64,000 bases of DNA from Congeria kusceri (GCA_027627225.1 CM051025.1:57165681-57229680); one strand, 5' to 3'; positions 1 to 11,018 are shown, numbered from the stretch's first letter. Numbers and translations are program-made. The notes: generated by a model from the sequence alone, not told the origin.

Positions 1-115
1 GACCTCCTCGTCCTCTGTGTCTTTCTCGACCGTACCGCCGCTACCAGCCGCTGTACCGTGCTCGTGGGCGTGTTCGTCGTCAAGGTCGTGGTCGTGTGCA
101 GCAGGCTCTGTGTTT
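1..115 (-). CDS. Cadherin-like gene, probable exon 8 (partial, acidic/His-rich)
   Basis: An open frame in phase 0, matching the end of exon 7: PAAHDHDLDDEHAHEHG then TAAGSGGTVEKDTEDEEV. The GC-rich composition stands out from the neighbouring intron. The acceptor (AG at 117-116) has a poor polypyrimidine tract and lies at the edge of a tandem repeat, so the boundary is weak. The exon continues left of the window. Confidence 0.45.
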
Positions 116-3100
116 TCATAGTCGGCCTGTTGTTACCGATTGTAAAGAGTCTGACACTCTGAGTATACGGTTAACACAAAAGTTACATAAACTAATTCAT
201 ATATGCGTTAGGCTCTGTGTTTTATAATCGGTCTGTGTTGTTACCGATTGCTTAAAAGTAAAGATAATCTGGGTATACGGACAGCACATAGTTACTCAGA
301 TAATTCATACATGCATCTGTGCTTTCATAGCCGGTGTGCGTTTTTACCGATTATAAACCTTGAAGACGATATGTGTATTACGTTAGCATAACGTATCATA
401 AAACAACTAATGTATATCGCGTATGCGTAAATACAAAAAATTATAAATGCGCCAGAGAATTCTAAACAGCATAGTACAATATTCGTTTGACACGGCCCGT
501 AAAAACATAACTTTCCTTTACAACTCGTGCAATATAATGATCTCTTCAAAAGGAAACGTACATAGACAATTGGCATTTTTTAAATATTTGTTTTTTAGTT
601 GCTAATAACACTCACGATAATGACACATTACCGGGTATATAGTTTCTGTGAGCTATGAGGTAACAAATAAAAATATTTCCACGTATAAGTAAAAGTTATA
701 AAAAGTTATAAAAATAAGTTTTTTGAAAATGACGATGAGGATAAAGATTATGAGGATAAGGGGTAGATGATGATAATGATGATGATGATGATGATAATGA
801 TGACGATTATGAAGATGTAGAAGATGATGATTTTGATGATGATGATGCTATTTACATAAGATGCAGTTGGCCGCGGTTGCGTCGTCGGACGAGCGACGTA
901 ATCAACGTTAACACGTAACGTACCGAACGTTTCTGCACCACAGCGGTCTGTTACCTTAAACTCGATATTAAACGTTTGACCTGACTCGGGTACCGTCAAT
1001 TCCTGAGCTATAGTCAGCTTCCCTGGAAATAAATAATAAAACTAGACAGTATTCGGACAGCGCAGAACTCCAACTCCACCAAGGCAGGATCCGGATCATG
1101 CTCAGTGGTTTTATCAAACAGGCTATATTCTCACGCAAACAGAACCCAGGCAGTCCGTGGTGAGTTATACGACAAGTAACGACACACTGTGACAATTTTC
1201 CTTATCGGACAATAATAAATCATCCTGTAAAAATATCGGATCTAAACGGTGATCAGGATAACCATAAAAATTTAATCATTTGATATTTGCCCATTTACAA
1301 CCATCCAAGCAAATCCATTCATAACTTTGCGTAAAGTAGCTACAGACTGACAGACAGACACCAGCGAAAACATAACCTCCATGGCGGACGTACACGTATC
1401 ACTTGAGTGCCTACATTTACGAACACGCCGAAATGTTTACAGCGAGATGAGATCTATAAAAACTCTTTACGCGACAATTCTAATCCTTATGGAAGTGCTT
1501 TGTTCACACAAAATGTCACAATAGTCCGCAATAAAAAAAATCATGAGTGTGCAAACGCTAGTGGAAAGAACCTAACTGAGTAGTTTATTATTTCTTCTCA
1601 AGCTGTTATATAGAATTGGTTCAAATTAAAGGAACATGGAAGGTCCATATACATTTGAGGCGTGTCGTGGGAAAACCGGGCTTAATGCATGTGCGTAAAG
1701 TGTCGTCCTGGATTAGCCTGTGCGGACATGCATCAAGTCCGGTTTTCCCACGACACGCCTCAATTTTGTATGCATTCGCATTAGGTTACTCTTGCATTAT
1801 ATTGCATGCCAACGCATAACGTGATTGCATGACGAGAACAAACATTTCAAGTGCAATTCTGTTCTTTTTCTTAAGTAGATTGTCTACCTTGTAAATTTCT
1901 TGTATAACATAATGATAATCAAAATGTTAGGTGGTTATACAGATACTGTTGACTGAAGAAAAGCAATACCCGATAGTTTACTAAAATAATTCAAACCTAA
2001 AATAGAAACAAAAAAACCATCAATGACGTACTGGTTTCTGGATCGAACGCAAAGAATGGGTACGATGACATCATCTCGACGACGAGCGTTTTGACGTCAG
2101 CAGGATCGTCGTCAGTGACTATGACGGTGTACACAATGGTGCCTACATCGGCGTCCATTCTTATCGATGTTGCAAGCAGCAGGTCGAACGCTGGTTTTCG
2201 GTCTATAATTCATTGGCAAAAATAGTCCAGATTATAAGACGGTATCAGTGGAATCGATAACAAATAAAATATTACAAAATGATGGGAACCAAAAACGGTT
2301 TCATATTTATAGGACGTTTGTAAAAAAAAAAGAACACCTTTATATGAACGGTTACAAAACAAAATAGGCCGTAAAAGGGCCCTAAAACACTGACTATGCA
2401 GGAATATGAATGAAGTTAGGAAAGGGCCAGGCAAATTGATAACGTCTTCTGGAGTAGTTGTATAGATTAGTTGATTGGCGTCCCGAATCAAATCTGTCAA
2501 AAGTCGAGACAATATTTTGAGATTCGGGGCTCGAAATTAAATTTTTGATCAAAAGATCGAATATGTCCCGACAGCGTCCCGATTCTTCCGAATGCGATCC
2601 GACTGTGTCCCGCCAGCGTCCCGACTGCATCCCGACATTCCCAAATTTTTATGATTTGTATCGTAGCGCTGTCGGGACGCTTTAGGAGCCATACTCGGGA
2701 AGCATTCACGGTGGACCGGTCAAAGTCCTGTCCATGAATGTCAAACACACACAACACGCACAACACACACGCTATACATCACACTTGATATATGTGTAAT
2801 TGTTATACTATATCATTCCCATTCTACCGGATATCGTCCCGACACTGTCCCGAATCTGATCCAATACAGCGGAATCTATCCCGACAGAGTCCCGACTATA
2901 TCAATTCTGTTTGAGTCTCCCGAATGTTAAGGGACAACCTTAACTGTCGGGAGTGCTTGGCCGATAACGCCGATGGTTCCCGATTCTCAGGACAACGTCC
3001 CGAAAGCGTCCAGATTGCGTTCCGACAGCGTCTCGATATACCCGACTTTGTTATTATTTGTATTGTAGCGCTGTCCGGAGCCATAATGGGGAATGTGTGA

Positions 3101-6100
3101 CTGAGGCTCTAAATATGCGCCCTAAATATTCAAAACCGCGGCCAAGCGCATTAGTATCGCTCCGTATTCCTTACTTGCTGCCATTGTCGCCTGTATGCCG
3201 TACGTACGGCCGGACTGCCGGCTACCCTTACTGAAGTCAATAACTACTCCGGGAAGCACACTGTCGTCGTGTTGTAACTTCCACACGGAATTGAATGATG
3301 TCCCTTCCGAATATTCTACCAAGGAATCGTCCGGGGCGTACCTTGTTAAGAAATACAACTTTTATTATGCACCTATTCGCAATGGAGGTTTCTGCACATG
3401 TCAATCATATTCAGATTAACTCAGTGATTTTCCCGACGATATTACATAGATATCACCAATGACTGTGTGTCTAGGTTACACAAAAAGCACGTCGTATGTA
3501 CTGCCTACCATGTAAATGCCGGAGCAATAAAAGGAAATTACTCGTTTAGCAACAATGTTCGAGCAGATTTAATTACTTTCGACCAACTCTGGAAAGTCCC
3601 CATGTACGAGTTTTACCGAGCAAATAATAAAGATTGAAATAAAAGTTCATTCTAAGTATGAAATACAACTAACCAACCAATGACGTCACGTTTCTGAACG
3701 GAGATGAAGTTTTCTGGTTCCACGTCAAAATCAACGTTTCGTCTAAGTATGAAATACAACTTACCAGCCAATGACGTCGCCTTTCTGAACGGAGATGACG
3801 TTTTCTGGATCCACGTCATAATCAACGTAACCCTGGCGTTTTTCTTGGCCTAAAACCGTGTTTATGGCTTAGAGTTAGACAATGATTACTTTGAAACAAT
3901 CGTCAACTTAGACCCTGGACTGCCTTAATAGACACGTTGAGTTCATGCACAAACAGGTATTGCTCGCACACGTTAACCTGATATTCGTGAACTCTATATT
4001 AATAAGCGCGTGATTTGTTTTTTATATTTATACTCAGTCTAATGCGTTATACTGTACAATGTGGCAATTTGTTCCTTAATCTCTTAATGATAATGATGTT
4101 TTAATATGCCATATTCTTATAATGTGTTCATTGGTCCATTTATCAACCTTCCCTGACAATTTAAAATTGCTACCTAACAAACAGAAAAACCAAAGCCGTT
4201 CATAAAATATACAAGACAACAATTTTTCAGAACACCATAACAACAGAATATTATAAGTTTATATAAATATTACATCATAGTTATTCTCATTTTATTGCAT
4301 TGACTACAGATGATAACCAAACATATGCATTCAGCTTACGCCGCACGGTGTACTTGTTCACTCCTACTAACAGGAATTTTTCATTGGCCGGCGTCTCCGG
4401 GCGCCACGCCTGAAACTCGATCGGGCCCGTGTCCCCGTTCGAGAACTCCCACCGCCGGATGGTACCGCAACAGGGGACAATGTAGGGGTCGCCATAAAGA
4501 ACGTATCCGAATCCTGAAAATATTCCAGAAAATTAAAAATGTATTAAGTGTGTTTGTTTGGAAATCTTGATATAAAAAATTACCATTATGAAGTTAAGTA
4601 TCATTATAATTTATTACTTTTTGCATCATTGCGATCAACATCATCATAAACATCATCATCATCATTATCACCACTATCATCGTCGTCATCATCATCGTCA
4701 TCGAATTCGTCATCATTATAATCATCACCATTATCATCATCATTACAATAATCATCACAGTATTAGACCTATCATATTCCCGATCGCCGTCATGTTCATC
4801 ACATGCGTCATCAATATCATTTTCATCATGAACATTAGTATCATCATCATCTTTCTCACCGATGACGTCGTCGTCATCGCCGTCGTCTTATTACTTACTA
4901 GCCATCACACTATTATAATACGACTAAGAACAAAAATAACAGTTGAAGCAGCAGTTGTAAACATCTCCCGTCTGGTGCATGTTTTTATTAGGAAAAAGAA
5001 AACAATGGACTCATACCTTTATCGCTGTCGATGGCCGCATTATAACTTCCGGGATTTGCGGGGCCAATAAACGAGTTCTCCTGACAATCTGCAAGGTAAA
5101 CTTCAATGTTTATCAAATTGCTATCAACACCAAAAACTATTCAGGATGTAAGTACTACAACAAAATACACTTAAACCCCAATTTACGACCACCTCGATTT
5201 ACGACCACCTCGCTAAAGTGGATATTTTTTAAAGACCCGTTGTTTTCTTATATATTTCAATGGTCGCAAACCCCGATTATACGGGCACCCCGCTATTCCG
5301 TATTACGACCACTAATCCCAGACCGAAAGTACCAAATAACGCTCAAAATAATCCCGCTATTGCGACCGGTGTACAGAGTCAGTGTATAGATTATTTAATA
5401 TTTTCAAGAAAATGTTTATTTATTCACTGCCACATAAAATAATGCAACTGCACACTTAAGGCTACTTCTCAAAGGCATACAATAATCACAATTATATTAT
5501 ATAAATGTGGGTACAGTAAATAAAAATAGTTGGGGCTTTTTTACGGATAGATGTTTCATGGAAATCATTTCCGGACCAACATTTAATCAAACCATAACCG
5601 AAATAAATTCAACAATATTTGAGGCGCGTCGTAATAAAACCGGTATTAATGCATGTGCGTAAAGTGTTGTCCCGGTCTGCACAGGCTATTCGAGGACGGC
5701 ACTTTCCGCTTTTATGGTATTTTCTGTTTCAGTTAATATCTTCTGAACATACATTCACTGTAGGCGGACTGCACAGGCTAATCCGGGACGACACTTTACG
5801 CACATGCTTGAAGTTCGGTTTTCCGACGACGCACCACATATATACATGGTACCAATGTTGCTTATGTCATTAACACATCGTTCTAAATATGGAATGATGT
5901 GATTAGAGAAGGTTCAGACTAAGTAAGTCGCAACATTAAAGCGCTCTTAGAACAATACAGTTTCAAGAATATTGTTTATTCTTAGCCTTAAGTCTTAAGA
6001 ATGGGTTGGTAAATACGGGCCCTGAAGAACCAATACAGGAAATTGAAACAAATGTATTGCAAGAACATGCAAGAATACGTGCACGTATTTTGCATAAAAA

Positions 6101-7966
6101 GGGTGTAGCTATTATTCAGCTACTTATATTTTAAAGCCGCACAAAAGGTGAACATGGCAAAATTCAGACTCTACAATAAAACGGTTATCTTTTTTTTTTA
6201 TTCAATGTAAAACATATATTGCATACATAATTCCATATACAAAACAATATTTGATTACAAGACAAATGAGTATACAATAATATGCTTCTGGATTGTTTGA
6301 CCTTGGGTAGTAATAACAATAATAATATTAATGACGTGTATTTCGCTATATAGATTTGATAACGCTAAAAACGGAAAAAAATCTATCAAGAGAGGTTGAG
6401 TTGTTACAAAGGGTGAATAGTATGCAAATGGACTGGCATTATGGAAATCTGAAGCGATTCCATTTTTTTTCAAAACAATTTTATTGTACATTTGGTTTAC
6501 CAAGGGCTGTTTCTTTCTCAATTTCAATTTTCAGTTTCCAAATATGTATAAAACAGTTAAACGAAGGCATTTGTTTCCTGTATTTCATGTTGAATATGAA
6601 ATATTTCATTAATATAATGATAACATTTATAATATTATTCTCGTCCGGCGAGTTAAACGTATGTATTCCAAAACTAATATTTAAAAGAGATAGTTGGACC
6701 TGCAGTTGTTGTCGTTCTAGAAAAACCGTCAACTGATTCCAAATATGTTGGATGTGTTTGCACTCCCAAAAATGATGTTCTATGGTTTCAGTATGTTCAC
6801 AGCACATGTCACATAAGTCAGTGTTTGACAATTTACATTTGAAAAGATATTTATTGGTCGCGATGATTCTGTGTATGTATAAATACTGGAAATTCCTCAG
6901 TGTGATATCGATAGTTGCTTTGTATGGAATGTGAAATATGTCTTTCCAATTAAATTCATGCTCCTGAAATAAGTTTTGCCATTTTATTTGGAATTTGGAA
7001 GGCTCTATGGTATTTTTAATTTGCAATCTATGTAATAGTTTGTTTGATTTTTGTTTTGTATCAAAGCGTAATACATCAGGAAATTATTTGCTGGCACTTC
7101 ATACAAGTAGTATATATTACTAAAAGAATAATAATTATGTATTCTGTAATCAAACAATTGATCGACATACTTTATGCCTTTTTCATACCAAGTTTTATAA
7201 AAGAATGTTTTACTGTTCAATGTAATATTTTTATTGTTCAATAAAATAGTTTTACTGTTGTTGTCTTCTGGCTTATTTGTGACGTGACTCCATGCTAAAA
7301 TTACATTAGATAGAAACATGTTTTCTTTGGATATGTCATATATTGTCAAACGGTTATCTTATTGTCTGTCAACAAAGTAGCAATCGTTTACGTTAACTAT
7401 AATTAAACCTACATTTGGTTTGATGGATACTGTTTATTGTAAAACACTGATCCTCCAAGTCAAACTGTTTACAAGCACTGGCTTTCATTACTGCCGAATT
7501 TCATGGCGATTCGATCCGACTTTTCACCGTTAACATTCGGCGAGCTGCACGATATTCTACATAAAACACGATGAACTTCGCTAGTTTCGTAGTGTAACTT
7601 GAAAGTGTTAACACCAAACTGACCTTCCAACTGTTCAAATTCCTTTTTTTTAATTAAAATGTGTATACGTTTTCAGCTCATAATGCATTATTTGATATGT
7701 TTGTTATCTCATCATTAATCTTTTAATGTTTAGTTAAACGTATATCACCTTGTTAGTGTCTGTAAGTAAATAATGAAGAATATAGTAAGAACGTTAATAT
7801 TGTACGCTAAACATGTATTTTAAGTGTTCTTTGATATGACATGCGTTGTTTTACTTTATCTTAATGAATTACCTGGTCCTTGAGACATTAATCCCTTTGT
7901 AAATAAGATGAAAACAAACAATACACATGTAGAAGAAAAATTACAACGTTTCTTTCTTGCTACCAT
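1..7966 (-). CDS. Cadherin-like secreted or membrane protein gene (5' part; joined exons)
   Basis: Gene model read on the minus strand: join of 7966-7873, 5088-5017, 4513-4340, 3849-3765, 3341-3175, 2202-2032, 1022-856 and probably 115-1. Every junction has GT/AG borders and compatible phase; the first seven exons give exactly 310 codons without a stop. Residues 1-28 look like a signal peptide (hydrophobic core CVLFVFILF). Residues 32-197 form a module with a CC pair at 70-71, W77-E-F, FQAWRP at 89-94, LLVGVN and VQKGDVIGWY near 134-143. I have seen this pattern in expanded mollusc families, but I know no function for it. Residues about 200-297 read as a cadherin repeat (VGTIVYTVIVTDDD, FAFDPET, FKVTD, GTLRVNV) lacking the canonical DxNDN calcium linker. 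Likely role (inference): extracellular adhesion or matrix protein; any membrane segment would lie left of the window. The protein could instead be secreted. Confidence 0.75.
104..360. repeat. Tandem repeat, about 97-102 bp period
   Basis: About 2.5 degenerate units, each with a GGCTCTGTGTTTT-like start, a TTACCGATT core and a GTATACGG motif (starts near 114, 211 and 313). It lies immediately intron-side of the probable exon 8. Confidence 0.7.
725..855. repeat. GAT/ATG-rich low-complexity tract
   Basis: Imperfect (GAT)n/(GATGAT)n run directly adjoining the donor of exon 7 on its intron side. Confidence 0.8.
856..1022 (-). CDS. Cadherin-like gene, exon 7 (second half of cadherin repeat)
   Basis: 167 bp from a TTATTTCCAG acceptor to a TTAT|GTAAAT donor, phase 1 in and 0 out. 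Encodes residues 255-310: KLTIAQELTVPE, FNIEFKVTDRCGAETFGTL, RVNVDYV and a Pro/Thr-rich tail. The codon split over exons 6/7 reads AGG. The donor is moderate, so the 3' boundary is less certain. Confidence 0.7.
1655..1763. mobile_element. Palindromic GAGGCG MITE, short form
   Basis: 109-bp near-perfect inverted repeat starting TTGAGGCGTGTCGTGGG and ending with its reverse complement. Compared with the 260-270 bp copies elsewhere in the window it lacks the internal spacer and one half of the nested hairpins, so it is an internally deleted derivative. Confidence 0.9.
2032..2202 (-). CDS. Cadherin-like gene, exon 6 (first half of cadherin repeat)
   Basis: 171 bp, AATTATAG acceptor and ACCA|GTACGT donor, phase 1/1. 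Encodes residues 198-254: RKPAFDLL, VGTIVYTVIVTDDDPADV, then FFAFDPET. The V-YTV-VTD-D and F-FDPET pattern is that of a cadherin repeat. Confidence 0.75.
2530..3095. repeat. Degenerate CCCGACAGCGT-type repeat, two blocks
   Basis: Blocks at about 2565-2710 and 2825-3095 share many imperfect copies of GTCCCGACAGCG and end alike (TTGTATNGTAGCGCTGTC then GGAGCCATA). They lie inside the intron between exons 5 and 6 of the cadherin-like gene. Confidence 0.65.
3175..3341 (-). CDS. Cadherin-like gene, exon 5
   Basis: 167 bp, TTAACAAG acceptor and GCAA|GTAAGG donor, phase 2 in and 1 out. Encodes residues 142-197 (YAPDDSLVEYSEG through RTYGIQATMAA), the end of the N-terminal module, with an RTY-I-AT signature leading into the cadherin-like repeat. 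Confidence 0.75.
3651..3828 (-). repeat. 91-bp tandem duplication of exon 4 and its donor
   Basis: Two direct copies, 3651-3737 and 3742-3828, period 91 bp. The 3742 copy contains the 3' two-thirds of exon 4 with its GTAAGT donor. The 3651 copy encodes a similar peptide (VDFDVEPEN, then ISVQKRDVIGW) with a GTTAGT donor, but lacks the exon's 5' end. No acceptor in it fits the phase left by exon 3, so it is best read as a partial exon duplication. Confidence 0.8.
3765..3849 (-). CDS. Cadherin-like gene, exon 4 (GDVIGW)
   Basis: 85 bp between GGTTTTAG and CTG|GTAAGT, phase 1 in and 2 out. Encodes residues 114-141 ending in ISVQKGDVIG; TG plus G of the next exon gives Trp. The acceptor at 3850-3851 was chosen because it is the only one that keeps the frame after exon 3 with a T-rich tract; an AG at 3846-3845 also keeps frame and would remove two residues. 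Confidence 0.7.
4340..4513 (-). CDS. Cadherin-like gene, exon 3 (CC/FQAWRP module)
   Basis: 174 bp, TTTTCAG acceptor and GTAAGC donor, phase 1/1. Encodes residues 56-113, including VPCCGTIRRWEF and FQAWRP followed by FLLVGVN. GC-rich relative to its surroundings, as expected for an exon in this AT-rich region. Confidence 0.8.
4620..4900. repeat. CAT/ATC-rich low-complexity tract
   Basis: Imperfect (ATC)n/(CAT)n with interruptions, inside intron 2 of the cadherin-like gene. It yields a spurious His-rich reading frame on the plus strand. Confidence 0.85.
5017..5088 (-). CDS. Cadherin-like gene, exon 2
   Basis: 72 bp between a TTACCTTGCAG acceptor and an AAAG|GTATGA donor, phase 1 in and phase 1 out. 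Encodes residues 32-55 (DCQENSFIGPANPG, then YNAAIDSDK), the start of the N-terminal module. Confidence 0.75.
5175..5400. repeat. Probable dispersed repeat with TTACGACCACCTCG direct copies
   Basis: Contains a 16-bp direct duplication (ATTTACGACCACCTCG) at about 5181-5213 followed by related GACC/CCCG motifs. No coding support; probably a decayed mobile element. Confidence 0.4.
5620..5839. mobile_element. Palindromic GAGGCG MITE
   Basis: Divergent 220-bp copy with both terminal arms (GAGGCGCGTCG... and ...ACGACGCACC) and the nested GCACAGGCT half-palindromes, in intron 1 of the cadherin-like gene. Confidence 0.85.
6192..7347 (-). mobile_element. 5'-truncated non-LTR retrotransposon (LINE) with TSD
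   Basis: A 1.16-kb insertion flanked by identical 13-bp direct repeats AAACGGTTATCTT (6179-6191 and 7348-7360). Read on the minus strand it ends in a poly(A) run right against the left repeat, as expected for target-primed reverse transcription. Only the C-terminal part of the LINE polyprotein remains. It sits in intron 1 of the cadherin-like gene, in the same orientation as that gene. Confidence 0.93.
6481..7347 (-). pseudogene. C-terminal fragment of LINE reverse-transcriptase ORF
   Basis: Two overlapping minus-strand frames (from the 5' break to about 7005, and 7026-6481) show one frameshift. The second has a CDMC...HTETIEHHFWEC zinc-finger-like motif (zf-RVT type), characteristic of the region after the RT domain in L1/Tx1-like LINEs. 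The endonuclease and the RT catalytic core are missing, so the copy is dead. The sequence resembles but differs from the LINE at 33.5-37.7 kb. Confidence 0.85.
7873..7966 (-). CDS. Cadherin-like gene, coding exon 1 (signal peptide)
   Basis: ATG at 7966-7964 opens 31 codons plus one base: a basic start (MVARKKR), then a hydrophobic stretch ending near GLMSQGP, typical of a secretory signal peptide. It ends at a CCAG|GTAATT donor in phase 1. The leftover G joins AT of the next exon to give Asp, followed by CQENS. No longer in-frame start was seen upstream. The exon is too short for an ORF scan and was found by reading the minus strand. Confidence 0.75.
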
Positions 7967-8798
7967 ATTGATGGTCAGTAAGTTTTTCCAATACGAACAC
8001 TGTCACCGACAAAGAACAAGAAATATCACCAAATGTGTTCTTTTCGATTCAAAGTAAAAACATAATATGCATCATTTGCCTAATCCTCTCATTTATAACT
8101 TTTATGGCATCGTATAGACACCTCCTAGCACAAAATATGCGATCAGTCTCTATATTTGCAACTTCATCAGGAGCCGGGACTTTTACCCACTGTACTGAAG
8201 AGAAACTTTAATCTTTGGTGGAATTTTCTGACAACAATAAAATGAAAGACATAAACATTCGTGTTTCGTTGGCCTTGATGTAATAAAATGGGCGTAATGC
8301 GTACATTAAAACCTATAAACATGGTTGAATTTCGAATGTATCAAAAGATGGTGTGAGTATGTGTTATTGTGGTACGTTTCTGCTTAATTAAACCGGGATG
8401 AAGATTCTACGACATTCAATCAGTAAAGAATGTTTCCGGTAATAAAAAATACAATTGATGTTCTCGTTAATAACTCATTAATTTGGTTTCCACGTAAATA
8501 ATACGTCATAATTAGATATGCCATGGGTCTACGTCACGGTATTTTTTCACGTTGTCGTCTTAACACACATTTTAAAGAATAATCTTAACTCCTTCGCCAA
8601 CATAGTGATTTCGAAATTGTATGTTCGACTGTTGTATTGCCCTGCTTAAAACTATATTGTAAAAAACAGTTCACAAAAAAGAAGTCATTGTTGTTCAATC
8701 CTGAGTAGAATAACAAGACCACCGGTACGCCTGCGGGTACTACCGCTCGTCTGCTGAACAACTCATCCTAAGCTTAAGTGTTGCCACTAACTCGAAAT
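7967..8798. other. Upstream region of the cadherin-like gene; no gene seen
   Basis: AT-rich sequence between the first coding exon and the next MITE. It should contain the 5' UTR, and perhaps the promoter, of the minus-strand gene, but I see no decisive core-promoter motif and no convincing coding sequence. Confidence 0.4.
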
Positions 8799-9064
8799 GT
8801 GGCGTGTCTTGGGAAACCCGGACTTAATGCATGTGCGTAAACTGTCGTCCCGGATTAGCCTGTGCACTCTGGACAGGCTAATCGGGGACGACACCTTCCG
8901 CCTACAGTGGATTTATGTTTAGAAGAGACTTCCTTGAAACAGATTTTATACCATATAAAAAGCGGAAAGTGTCGTCCCGGATTAGCCTGTGCGGACTGCA
9001 CAAGCTAATCTGGGATGACGCTTTACGCACATGCATTAAGCCCGGTTTTCCCACTTCACGCCTG
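8799..9064. mobile_element. Palindromic GAGGCG MITE
   Basis: Full-length 266-bp copy: outer arms (GGCGTGTCTTGGG and its complement), nested GCCTGTGC...GCACAGGC hairpins on both sides and the AGAAGAGACTTCCTTG core in forward orientation. Confidence 0.92.
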
Positions 9065-9580
9065 AAATATTTTTAACAATCATTAAAATGTTTAAAAGCT
9101 GATGTTATTATACATGCTTAGAAAAGTGCACCTTGAAATAATGAAAAACTCAAATTCAAAAAGTGCCATAAATTAATCAAAATGCATGACAGTGTTATGA
9201 TTTTTGTAGAACACATTCAATTTTATCATACAGAATAAGTATACCAATTCTGGAGGCAATATGTTGCAATAGTTTCAAGATTTTTGGACCTGATACAAAA
9301 ACTTTACAAAGTAATTTGAATTTGTTAAGTTGGAAAAGGATCATAAATCAATCAAAATCTGTTATTGTTCTTGTTCTACACATTCACATCATACTGAATA
9401 AGTCTGCTAAGCGTTAAAGCTATAATTACATGTATATTGAATTGTTTTTAAAAAAAAGTGGACCAAACGAAGGAAAAGGGTCATAATTAAATCAAAATAC
9501 ATAACAGCGTTGTGGTTCTTTTTTCCTTTTTTCTACATACTCACCTAATCATACTAGTATACCAAATAAAAAGACTTGTG

Positions 9581-9768
<188 letters not shown>

Positions 9769-9769
9769 A

Positions 9770-10920
9770 GATATTTATCCTGCTACTAACCCAAACAGTG
9801 ACCTAATAAAGCGGTGACCGTATAAACTTCTTGATATCCGGCAGTAGATCACGTGACTGTGATATACCGTCAATAGGTATTCCTACGCGCCGGATAACAA
9901 CATTGTCGATAATGACACAGCATAAAGTCTACTTACCAGTTTTTCATCGATACAAACTTTGTGTTGTCTAGTCTAACAGAGTTAAACAACAAATGAGTTT
10001 TTTGTCCTCATATTCCATTTAACTGGTAATCAACAACTTCCTTCCAGTTCCATTCCATTTCAACACAATTGAATCTGATGCAAGCGGGTTATTCTTTGTG
10101 GACAGACTTTCTTTGGTCAACCAACAGAGCATATTCATCAAAGAAATAACCTTTTATATAAATTTCCGATGAAAAGAAATGAAAAAAAGTCATCAAAACT
10201 TTAACGTAGAACGAAATATTTTAAGATTTATTTCACTTTCAGTTACACTGTCCCCCACCCACAACTATCCGAGTAAATCGTAAAAAATTGAAAAGAGATC
10301 AATTTCACCGTTTACATTCGAGGCAAATATTATATACACTTTTTGTCTGAATGCTATTGCATAATATAATCCATCCAAAACACAGAAACACTAAATATTT
10401 ATTCCGATTTCATGTATTTTAAACTGCAAAACACTCGCGTTCTGGTTTGTGTAAACTTACAACTCAAAATGAATTAATAATGCGTAGTTGGTGTGACGTA
10501 ATTAAACCCTTTAAAAACCAATATAATCTGGTTTAAAACAAAAACAAATTGACTACGTCATTTTCGTGTCGTACTGACATCAGCAAATAAGATTTATTAA
10601 TATTTTACTTTTGCTTTTTAAAAAAGGTGATTAAGAAATAGAGAACTAATTTTTTCCGGGTAGTACGCATTCATGCAAGCGAGTTATTAGGTCGACGCCC
10701 GTCTAGATTTTTTAAATTTAAAACTTTAATTAGTGTTTGGTGTTTTTGAATTTAATTGAAATAGAAATCAGGATAAATAGAATACACGGTAGGTGCCGGG
10801 AAGGAGAAAGTTTATTCGGTTCGGCCCGAAAACAAAAATAGGGCTCGCTAAAGCTCGCCCTATTTTCATTTTCTAAGCCTCACCGGATAAACTTTCTCCA
10901 TCCCGGCACCAACCATGTAT

Positions 10921-10922
<2 letters not shown>
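9770..10922 (+). repeat. 1.15-kb dispersed element core, copy 1
   Basis: Matches the reverse complement of about 56100-57266 along its length: for example CCTGCTACTAACCCAAACAG at the left end and the hairpin at the right end. Contains no ORF of note. Confidence 0.88.
10780..10922. repeat. 143-bp imperfect hairpin
   Basis: GAATACACGGTAGGTGCCGG pairs with the complementary segment ending CATGTATTC; GGAGAAAGTTTAT and ATAAACTTTCTCC form the inner stem, and a TAGGGC/GCCCTA hairpin sits at the tip. The same structure occurs at 56100-56241. Confidence 0.9.
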
Positions 10923-10962
<40 letters not shown>

Positions 10963-10968
10963 CTTGTG

Positions 10969-11010
<42 letters not shown>
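10920..11010. repeat. (TC)n(TA)n microsatellite
   Basis: About 25 bp TC, then TA tracts split by a CTTGTGCAA motif; mirror arrangement of the microsatellite at 9582-9768. Confidence 0.97.

Positions 11011-11018
<8 letters not shown>

Noticed and set aside
4588..5070. 160-residue His-rich forward frame
   Set aside because: Translation of a CAT/ATC low-complexity tract; the real coding sequence at its right end is on the opposite strand.
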